Assembly (NCBI RefSeq): GCF_964275005.1
Contig: NC_092699.1
Span: 24,046,481-24,110,480, forward strand
Length of the DNA stretch: 64,000 nt
Reading direction: 5' to 3'
DNA from: Diadema setosum
Lineage: Eukaryota; Echinodermata; Echinoidea; Diadematoida; Diadematidae
The notes under the pieces were generated by a model, which was not told where the DNA came from, searched no databases, and worked only from the letters and a program-made list of their open reading frames with translations. The position numbers and the translations under genes were made by a program. Positions 55,344-64,000 of the stretch are shown piece by piece. How positions within the stretch are numbered: position 1 is the first letter of the stretch; each line of letters opens with the position of its first letter.

Positions 55344-56729
55344 GTATTACACCTCTACCCCATCCAAATATATGAATATTCTGTTCTAGAGCTGTCAACA
55401 ATCATGGTAGACTCTAGATGCCAGGTTTTTGTTTAACATAAATATACTGACTCACATTTGACAATGTACTTTGATAATGTTCAAGCAAATGAAATATTTG
55501 TTAGAATAAACAGAAACAATTTTATTCCCAAAGAAACTTTTCTGCTGTTTTTATTGATGTTTAACTCTTAATATTCGCGATCGATTTGATTTATTCAGTG
55601 ATTACATTTCACTTATTTTCTCTTAAAATCAACACTTACTACAGGTGAAATTCATATACTTGGTATTCATAAGTCTTTACGTTCATTGCATTTCTTGCCA
55701 GATGAAATAGACTTTTTCTGTTATATCACAATTTATGGAAGTTTCTTTTCCGAAAGCCTAGTAACGTAGTATTTCATTTAGCTGCTCCTTCTCAAAGTTC
55801 CATAGGCAAGAATTTGCTTCTAAAGTTGTCGCTAGGTCGGGCAAGCTTTGTGGTTGTTAAGGAATCATGTATAAAATCTGACTACACATTGTACAGTTAT
55901 ACAGATCCGGTCTATTGATGAAGCAGAACTTTTGTGTTTTAAAGATGAATTTATTTTATGGAACATTCTATTCTTCACACCCCGAGTAAAATACATGTAC
56001 TTGGTATTCATGAGTATTTGGTTATGTTCACTGCATTTTTTTTTTCCAAGATGGGAGATTTGACGAGGCTAAACGTTTAGTGCTAATAATGGTGGACGTT
56101 ATTTTACGGGACACTCTGTTTAATGGCCATAAGTCTTCAGTTATATTCATTCCAAGTTCCTTGCCTTATATGGAGTTTTGACGAAATCGAATTTTTGTGT
56201 CATTACAATATTTATTTCTTGAATACTTTGTTCTCCGCAAACCGAGTGAATAACATACAGCTGGATTTTTTTTAATCCCCAGCAACAAATAACGTAAATG
56301 GCATTCCCTGCCTTAAGATTATGATGGGACCAAACTTCAGTGTCACTACAATGAATAGGCCTATATTTTATATCTATATACTCTTCACCGCCACAGTGAA
56401 ATACATGCACTCCGTATCCATAACTTTTACATTATAGCTTTTCTGGCCATATACGGATTTTTTTTTTTTTATGAGGCATCCTTCTTATCAGCAAACAAAT
56501 TTGTTTTGCACGATGATGTAGCGCAACGCATAAACACGTAACTCACATCAATTTAATCTTGAGCCTCTAGATGTAATACTGAAGTATACAGGCGCTCATC
56601 AAAAAATTTGTATGCTCAGCAATATCTTATTGGAATTATTTGCCGATGGAGACACGCTGTTCCCCTAGGATTGCTTAAAAGTAAATTATAACATAATATA
56701 ATAATGATGTGATATAATATAATACAATG

Positions 56730-56769
<40 letters not shown>

Positions 56770-57060
56770 GAAATATTCCTTTTTGATAATTGATACAAAC
56801 ACATTTGTGCAATAGATGTCCTTGTTCATCGTTTTCCTCAATTGATATTGTTGATTATTTAGGAATTGTTGCATGGGGGGGGGGGGAGGGCTACATTTCT
56901 TTAAAACCAGCATATTAGTGTTATCTCTTTCTTTTTTTATACCTACCTATGGATACCTATGGAAGATTCTGAACGCAGGCTGAGCCTCTGTATTCAGATC
57001 CTGGTTTGGTCCTTGAGATGAGCTGGGTCATGGCCAGGTGGAGTGGCGTCGAAATTAAAT
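55344..57060. other. No gene seen
   Basis: AT-rich intergenic DNA with an (AT)n run at 56737-56766, a T run near 56459 and a G run near 56875. Partial repeats such as ATGAA(A/T)TACATG recur (about 55990, 56400 and 57870), hinting at old dispersed repeats I could not delimit. Confidence 0.4.
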
Positions 57061-57061
57061 T

Positions 57062-57385
57062 TTATGAGTTCACATTGTCCCAGAATTTATTCAAACCAAC
57101 TTCAAAACTGAAGACACTGGGTGCATTTATTAAAATTCTTGGTAAACTATTCCATGGTTTCCTGATACGCATGTAAGATGAGTTTCTTCTTGTAGTGGTA
57201 TGTGATTGAAAAATATTTAACTTTTTACTATGCCTCTTGTGCATATTTCATTAAGCCCAAATCAGGCACTACTTCCTGATCATGGAATAATTTAAAAGCT
57301 TTAATCATATCACCTCTCGCCCTGCGGTATGCTAGAGTTGAAAGTTCGACGCGCCTCAATCTCTGTTCATATTCTAGATAGATCT
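57062..57385 (-). mobile_element. LINE fragment: end of a CR1/L2-like reverse transcriptase
   Basis: On the minus strand, RLRRVELSTLAYRRARGD and MIKAFKLF are followed by RKPWNSLPRILINAPSVFSF and FEVGLNKFWD. This is the usual C-terminal block of CR1/L2/Rex-type LINE polymerases (an RL..L.L.TL..RR.RGD segment and WNSLP..V..A.S...F). A frame change separates the two halves, and the 5' remainder is absent. Confidence 0.75.
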
Positions 57386-58740
57386 TATTTCACGTACTAA
57401 TTTTTAGCCCTCCGCGTTCAAGACGTTTTCTAAAGCTAATAAAATGTTGGGTTTTTTTTTTTTTTTTTCAAATAAGGACTTCATACCGCATGGGCGTATT
57501 CTTTATTTTTTTATGTTTTCAAATGTTTTGTTAGTAACTGTAATTCTGCTGTTTGAAAGGGCGCCGATGAAAACCATCTAATGCTATACCCTTTTCAAAG
57601 ATGCGAAATATTAAAATAAATACATAAATAAGACGTTTATGTCACTCAAAAATCAATTTCATTTTATGCGACACTTCATTCCTCAGAGCCCGAGTGAGCA
57701 GTTATCAATCGTAGGCCTATGTATGAAACTAATATTCATATACCTATCTTCAGTTATAAACATTGAATTCCTTGCCTATATTAATGAACTCCGACGACAC
57801 AGAACTTTTGTGCCGCTAGTCAGACAAATATTTATGAGACAATAATTAATATTCTTCACAGCCCAAGTGAAATACGTTTATGCATATCATGTTCATGAAT
57901 TTCACTTGTTTCTTGCCTTACTTGGTGTGGACCGATGCAGGAGTTTTCTTTTTTGCCGTGAAGAAAATTCCCTTTAGGCTTTGGGCTTCGTGAAAGCGTA
58001 GTGGAGCTATTGTGGAGAGTTGACCTAGCACTGCATGCCGTAGAGTCCGCCCGGAGTCTGCCCGTGTGGCCTCGCGTTCTTGTTCACTGGTCACTCGACG
58101 TCGCAAAAGCTACATACAGCTCGTCGTGGACCTGGGAGACCTTGAATTGAATGGACTGACAACAGTGACGGGTTATCCGAGCGAATACACAGCGTACTAT
58201 GCTGGCGACAGGCTATTTTGATGTTAGCATCCTTCTGACACTTCGTTATGTTGCTTGTGGTATCTGGAGCTGGAAGTATGAGCTTCCTTTCGAATGAATG
58301 AGTGGTCGCTGCGGTGTACTTTCTTCCCAACATTTGCGCAGGATACGATTGTTCTGCAGTTTACATGGCAGGCCACTCTTTGCTGAAGCCGATTTCCGTG
58401 GCGCAGATACATGCTTACGGTGTATGTATCGGTATGCCCACCACGCAAGTGCAAAGAGCGGCGAAACTCACGCAGCGCACTACGTGCGCTTCTCTCCTCT
58501 TATTGCACAAGTGAAATCAATCAGGCATATCCAAAGATATTGTAGCAGACACTACAAGTATACAAACAAGCGCGGAAAAAATAACAAACCACCAAAAACA
58601 AAGCAAGAACCCATGACACACTGTAAGAATTTGAATGATTTGAACCGTAAAGTTTGCTGAGTTTGCCAGCTGACCAAGCACTTTCATCCCCTCTTCATAC
58701 ATTTTGTTTTTTAATTGCTTTTACTCCCTTTTAATGCTTC
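57386..58740. other. No confirmed gene; GC-richer patch at 57960-58480
   Basis: The patch has more CpG than its surroundings (for example CACGCAGCGCACTACGTGCG near 58470) and short open frames on both strands. It could include a 5' exon or promoter of Gene B, 3.8 kb upstream of its start codon, but no donor is convincing. Confidence 0.25.
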
Positions 58741-58822
58741 ATAACCCGTTCCGTGCGGGAACCTGGTGACCTGTGTATTAAGTCTATGGGAATTTCAGAA
58801 TTCAGTGTATGGAACGGGTTAA
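58741..58822. repeat. 82-bp inverted-repeat element with TAACCCGTTCC ends
   Basis: TAACCCGTTCC faces GGAACGGGTTA. It is a short MITE-like element, probably with a TTAA-type target. Confidence 0.65.
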
Positions 58823-59514
58823 TAGTGTACCCTTTACTTAGCATATTGCATTCTCAAGGGGAATTTGTGTAAGTCTAAATTGAATAGAATAGCATTTTGT
58901 TTGTTTGTTTGTTTGTTCGTTTATTTATTTATTTTTTTTTTTTTTTGAAATCTGACAAGATGGTTGGCTAGCCCATATTCAGCTGCACTATACACTGGTC
59001 TTCCTCTGGGTCCAGTTTGATGTTAGGCGAGTCCACTTCACCGGGTGCCCTGCTCTTTTCGATTAATGAATGAAGCGGGATATTTTACCATGATAACTTG
59101 CATGAGATGTGACTCTCTCACACACGGGAACTCCTTTGTCCGATCCGAGGGACAGCATATTTTGCATCTAGTTACACTAGACGAGCTAGAGAGGCGGTAT
59201 AATATACACAACATTGCTCAGATAGACTCATGTAAATAGTAAAGAAGCTGTACAAATTCTCCCTTTATAACACATACTGATCCTTTAATCCACCAATTAA
59301 AAGTTCTCATATTAGATGATATCAGTGCCTTTTTTTTTTAAACAGAAACATCTTATGTTTGATTACACGAAAAACCTTAGGCCCTATTCTTCATTAAAAA
59401 AAAAAAAAAAAAAAAAAACCTTTGATATCCAACACGTACCCACATTAACATTCATTTAATAACCCTATAATACAGAATTCTGTTAGCTCACGAATCCCAT
59501 AAGACACTAAAGAC
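58823..59514. other. No gene seen
   Basis: Intergenic DNA with a TTTG/TTTA run near 58897-58945 and a 20-base A run near 59395-59418. Confidence 0.4.
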
Positions 59515-59664
59515 CAGGGGTCCGTTTCATAAACTTGTTATCAGTGACAACTGCCACATTTCTATGACAAATTTGCTCTCAGCCAATCAGATGCAAGGAT
59601 TTCCGTAGCTTGTCACATCTATGACAACTTGTCACTGATGACAAGTTTTATAAAACGGGCCCCT
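59515..59664. repeat. Foldback element, family F5 copy 1 (GGGCCCGTTT ends)
   Basis: The left end AGGGGTCCGTTTCATAAACT and the right end TTTTATAAAACGGGCCCCT are inverted repeats, and the fold continues through TTGTCA blocks to a CAGCCAATCAG centre. Related to 62022-62181. Confidence 0.8.
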
Positions 59665-60388
59665 GATGACACTGTGTGGAATATGCTCGCCATAAACATC
59701 ACGAGGAAAAGGGATGCATCATTACGTATGTTTCTCATAAAGGCCCCTACGCTGCTACATGGAACGTGTCGCAGGACAGAAAATGCAACAATTTTCAGCA
59801 ATGATTATTCAGCAATGATTTACTTCAAATTTGTTAATAAAACTTGATTTTTTTTTTCATACTGATTTTGATTTGCTAAAAATGTCCATGTAATTGAGGA
59901 ATTTTTATTTGAACATTGTGTATTTGAAAAAAAAAAAAGTTGCAGAAATAATTCCAAATTGAACAAATGAAATTATAACCATGAAATCTGAAGTAGTATT
60001 AATTGAAAATATAGCTACTTTAGCTTTAATCAACATATGCGATGGAGAACTATAATCTCCTCAAACATAATGATCGTAGCATCTCACAGGTAACCGATTC
60101 CATCCAAACGAGCCGATACTCGTCCAGGTCCACGTACTGTTTATAAATCTATGATTTCCTCTACCCGCCTAAAGCCATCCAAAATTCCCCAACATGCACA
60201 TTGACTCGTTACTGTAATAGGTCCTTATTTGAATTTCAGTTCCATTTTCCCTATCCATCGAACAGAAGGCGATACATAATTATAATGTATGCAAGCAAAA
60301 GGGAAAGAAGTATAGTAAACATACACTATAAAGAATAGTACTAAATAATGTATGTGCGAAAAAATGTATAAGAGTATAAAAAACAATG

Positions 60389-60930
60389 CATACACTGCAA
60401 AAAGTCCGGTGTTAAATATGAAACACCGAGCTGATGTTAAATTTTCGGTGCTCATTCATGGTGTTAGATTAACACCTCCGGGTGTCATTTCAAAATTTAA
60501 AATTGTTTTTTGAATAGTTTCTTAGTTACTGCACTTCTTGTTAATTTTGAACTTCAACAAGACGATAAAGAATTTTCCAATAAAGTACTTGATTTTTGAA
60601 AAAAAAATTGTAATCACATTTACACCACATTAACACCAGTTGGTGTGGTCCGCTATTGAAGCTGGACGGGTGTTATACCATTGAAATTAACACCACCAAT
60701 ATCAAATCAACACCATGCGGTGTCATTATTGAATTAACTCTGGCGCAGTATCAAAAATAACACCAGCCACAGTGTCAAATTAACACCACGAAGTGCCAGG
60801 CGAACACTTTTTAACACCGTCACAATACATTTTCAACACCTGTGGGTGTGGTCCTCTATTGAAGTTTGATCGGTGTTAGATTTAACACCCATGGTGTTAA
60901 ATCTAACACCGATGTTTTTACAGTGTATAC
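60389..60930. mobile_element. MITE with TACACTG(C/T)AAAAA ends and GGTGTTA repeats
   Basis: The ends TACACTGCAAAAAGTCCGG and TTTTTACAGTGTA are inverted repeats. Many copies of GGTGTTA and its complement TAACACC occur inside in both orientations, mostly as short palindromes (for example CACCCATGGTGTT). No coding capacity. Confidence 0.8.
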
Positions 60931-61110
60931 TTTGTAGAAATGGGTAAATAAAGCGTTGAAAAACAGTGATCGACTAAAAAGTATATAGCTTGTACACGTG
61001 GATCCCTCGGCAAAGAAAGAAGATACGCATAACATAAATGTACCTATAAATAAAAGCATATGAATAAAAAGATTTGTTAACGTTGTTATAAAAGCATATT
61101 GCCAACAGTA

Positions 61111-61500
61111 TTAAAGGGATGTTACAGTATTGGTGGAGGTGAGAATTGGGCTTTAACTTTTTGCGAGATCACAAGAAAACACGTATGATATAGTATAGAG
61201 CATACCATTTTAAGAGGAATACAAGGTTTATTTGATGAAAATCGGGTTTGAAATGACTGAAACATCAAAAAACAAAGTAAAACAAAGCAACCGTATTGAG
61301 GTGTGGGTCCCACACTTTATTAGAATCGCTCTTTTTGGATATTTCAGCCATTTCAAAACCAATTTTCATCAAATAAACATTGAATTCGTCATTAGAATTG
61401 CATGCTCTTTTCACATTTCATAGGAGGTTTCTCATTATCTCACCAAAAAATGTTAGAAACATGAAATTTGGTCTCAACCAAAACTATACGATCCCTTTAA
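61111..61500. repeat. Foldback element, family F2 copy 2
   Basis: TTAAAGGGATGTTACAGTAT faces an ATCCCTTTAA end. Inverted internal blocks include TTTATTTGATGAAAATCGG and TTTTCATCAAATAAA. Same length and order as 24438-24826. Confidence 0.82.
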
Positions 61501-62021
61501 ATAGTACATGTACCAAATTAGCATAGTATCAGCAATACAGTCATGCAGTGATTAAATTAATGTCAGTGTTATAGTTACGACAGTATTAAAACTCAGAGTC
61601 TGGGTGGTCACGTCATCTCGACAACCACGACTGCTTCCGCTTAGCCTTACAAGTTTAGAGGAAAAGATGTCCCTTTGCATTTTCTCTTTATTCCTTTACC
61701 GAATATTTTTTTTTTCTTGATAGGTATAGGTAGATAGTATACGCAGATATACGCAGATTTTTCTTTCATTCTACAACTTATTCTACAACCTACAAACTGT
61801 TAAAGAAGTCACAAATATCTAAATTAATTACCTTTAAATTTTGCCACTTCAGTAACAATAATACAATGCATAATGGCTACTCACTACACTGTACTTTGAA
61901 AAATAATGTCAAATGACTACAGGACAGGAATTCTAATTGGCCTCTTCTAAGAAGCCATTCAGGAGTTTAAAAAAGACCTCCACTATCTCTTTGATCGAAC
62001 TGTTAAAGTAATTTCCATCAC
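61501..62021. other. No gene seen; possible 3' end of the neighbouring gene
   Basis: On the minus strand an AATAAA lies at 61687-61692, which could serve the terminal exon at 62254-62405. Otherwise AT-rich. Confidence 0.3.
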
Positions 62022-62181
62022 CTGGGCCCCATTTCATAAATAGTTGATATGATTGCAGCTCTTGCTGGAATGGCAATTGTCATGGTAACGACAAGAATCC
62101 AGCTTCCTGATTGGCTGTTGCTATGGGAAGTTGCCATTCCAGCAAGAGTTGCCATCCTAACATCTTTTATGAAGGGCCCAG
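62022..62181. repeat. Foldback element, family F5 copy 2
   Basis: CTGGGCCCCATTTCATAAA faces TTTTATGAAGGGCCCAG. The fold continues through GCTCTTGCTGGAATGGCAA / TTGCCATTCCAGCAAGAG to a CTGATTGGCTG centre. Confidence 0.85.
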
Positions 62182-62253
62182 ATCTCACAGACGTCGGGCC
62201 AAAATCTCATCAAAAACGGTTTTCCTTGGCACAAGTATAGGCCAAAAAATAGT

Positions 62254-62405
62254 TTAGGCCGAGGATTTCTTGTTGCCGTCCCATTTTCTGCAAAGAACGA
62301 TGATCAGGACGATGAAAAGGAGGATGCTGACGAGACAGAGAAAAATCACGGCACCGATGTATCTCTGACGGACAAGAAGGACGTTGCAAATAGCCGTAGA
62401 GGGGG
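62254..62405 (-). CDS. Terminal exon of a membrane protein gene extending off the right edge
   Basis: An acceptor TCTCTAG at 62406 opens a phase-1 frame of 49 residues ending in TAA (62254-62256). It encodes a short segment (PSTAICNVLLVRQRY) and then one strong membrane helix (IGAVIFLCLVSILLFIVLII). A short basic tail follows, RKWDGNKKSSA. The layout (helix, stop-transfer Arg-Lys, short tail) fits the C-terminus of a single-pass membrane protein. It is too short to stand out as an open frame and has no other exon in the window, so the family is unknown. Its orientation matches Genes A and B. Confidence 0.5.
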
Positions 62406-63050
62406 CTAGAGAGAAATTAAATATAGCACGATTGCAGCTGACATGTTCATGCTCACATAAGGAATTAGACAGTTACATTATATGAAATAAAACAAGGCAA
62501 TTTCTCAATTCTTTTTCTGCATCAAAAACGCTGAGGTGGTGGTGTTTAATAAAGAAAGATGATGCAGTCAATTAATTCTGAGTCCGAGCTTGAAATAATA
62601 ACTTTGCATTTCTCATGTATGTTAATCGGCATGGAGATAAGCAGATTATGTCAGTAGCTTATTTGAGACAAAACGTTGCACCTTCATGCGGTCGCAAACA
62701 CAAAGACAATAAAATGACTGAGTTAATAATGCTTTAGTTTTGATAACACTATTAAAAAAAAATAATTTTATTATTTTTTCTAATACTTCGGCTTGGTATC
62801 CCATGTTTTAAAGTAAGATTTTATTTCCGCTTTGCTAGCACCAAGTTCTTACGTCGAATATGTAACGACAGCGATAATAGATATATAAATTATATGCAAC
62901 GTTTGAGATGATGTAGTTCTACTACAGTATAGTAAGTAGATTATAAGTATAATGAATGAAGATAATAGAAGAGGACATACAAACTTAAAAATCGGTTAGT
63001 TAGCTATTTCATTCCTTAATTCACAGGCTGCGTGTGAAACAAAATGTTAC
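62406..63050. other. Intron or intergenic DNA, no feature seen
   Basis: AT-rich. If the exon at 62254-62405 is real this is its upstream intron. Confidence 0.35.
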
Positions 63051-63937
63051 TATACCGTATGTCCCAAAAAAAAATTACAACGGGGCCCTACGCAATGATA
63101 TCTTTAAAAATATTGCATCAATCTAAATACAAATTCAGGGTATGAAACTATAACTCATTGCTCACATCTTACAGAAAACCCCATTCGATTTACTTCAGTG
63201 GTCAAAGAGAAATGAAGAATTTTGTAGAGGGTGTCGGGAATCTCTTTTGTCCAAGTTCTGTCTATTGTTCACACACAAAATCATCGAAGTGCTAAACTTG
63301 GAAGAATCAGACTCATGACATGTTTACTACAATCCCCATTTCTCTGTGACCGCTTAACTAGATCGAATGGGGATTTCTGCAAAATAGAGCTAAGATGTTA
63401 TATTTTAAGACCCTGAAGTAGCATTGAAAAAAATAATCATATTGGATGTTATCAATGCGAAAATCTTATTGTAATTTTTGTGGGACATACTGCAGTATGT
63501 CCCTCAAAAATTACAATCAAATTTTCGAATTGATAACGTCCAAAATGATCGACCTGTCTAAGTGCCACTTCGGGGCCTTAGAATATAACATCTTAGCTCC
63601 ATTTTGCAGAAAACCTCATTCAATTTGGTTAAGCGGTCACAGAGAAATGTAGATTGTTGTAAAGCATGTCATGAGTCTAATTTTTTCAATTTTAGCAATT
63701 CAATGCTCTAGTGCGTGAATAAAAGACAGAACTTGGACAAAAGAGATTCCCGACATCCTCTACAAAATTCCTCATTTCTCTTTGACCACTGAAGCAAGTC
63801 GAATGGGGTTTTCTGTAAGATGTGGGCAATGAGTTATAGTTTCATACCCTGAATTTGTATTTAGATCGATTCACTATTTTTAAAGATATCATTGCGGGGG
63901 GTCCCGTTGTAATTTTTTTTTTGGGACATACTGTATA
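63051..63937. repeat. 887-bp palindrome made of two head-to-head family F3 repeats
   Basis: The left arm starts TATACCGTATGTCCC; the right arm ends GGGACATACTGTATA. The exact centre is the palindrome GGGACATACTGCAGTATGTCCC-like block at 63482-63503. Each arm (about 440 bp) is a copy of the repeat also at 25655 and 32021, with matching order and scattered differences between arms. Confidence 0.88.
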
Positions 63938-64000
63938 ATTATGATCACTCTGTGAAAATCACGCCACAGTGTGAAATCATCTTCACACTTGTTAGATTCG

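Noticed and set aside
57918-58660. Several overlapping 60-120 codon frames on both strands
   Set aside because: They overlap one another in all frames, show no motifs and lack splice support; the local GC rise alone explains the open frames.

Overview
The window is animal (metazoan) genomic DNA. The genes are split into short exons with GT-AG introns of about 1-3 kb, and the intergenic and intronic DNA is AT-rich and crowded with microsatellites, poly-G tracts and miniature inverted-repeat elements. The gene families present (EAR beta-propeller, WSC, PAN and EGF modules; an SLC10 transporter) and the repeat style fit a marine invertebrate deuterostome, most likely an echinoderm. That placement is an inference, not something the sequence proves.

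Two multi-exon genes were assembled by matching reading phase across every splice junction; both lie on the minus strand. Gene A (26551 down to 14830) has nine coding exons and 633 codons plus stop. It encodes a secreted protein: signal peptide, PAN/apple domain, EGF domain, then seven EAR repeats, enough for one complete beta-propeller. A WSC domain on its own symmetric 1-1 exon sits inside one propeller blade. Gene B (54120 down to 34031) has five coding exons and encodes a 359-residue SLC10 (sodium/bile acid cotransporter family) protein with the sodium-site residues in place. Its 13.9-kb second intron is mostly one 11.0-kb LTR retrotransposon in the opposite orientation. Its short terminal exon codes for the cytoplasmic tail and lies 3.4 kb beyond the previous exon.

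The LTR retrotransposon (40497-51532) is a Ty3/gypsy-type element that looks whole and young. It has 2.2-kb LTRs, a 4-bp target duplication, a Gag with a CCHC knuckle and a PNMA-like capsid signature, and a long Pol. The 3' LTR alone carries a 543-bp tandem duplication.

The edges hold parts of other genes. A probable first coding exon lies at 3813-4016 (minus). A terminal exon with a membrane helix and short tail lies at 62254-62405 (minus), its gene continuing off the right side. A possible non-coding or 5' exon pair lies at 5218 and 6400 (plus). A broken P-loop NTPase-like pseudogene lies around 54470-55340, and a CR1/L2-like LINE tail around 57062-57385.

The rest is repeats. From 4933 to 12500 a 31-bp perfect inverted repeat brackets 7.6 kb, and its core motif recurs in a hairpin at one end and in a 63-bp tandem array at the other. 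Several families of foldback (MITE-like) elements occur in two to four copies each in introns and intergenic DNA, including an 887-bp palindrome at the right edge.
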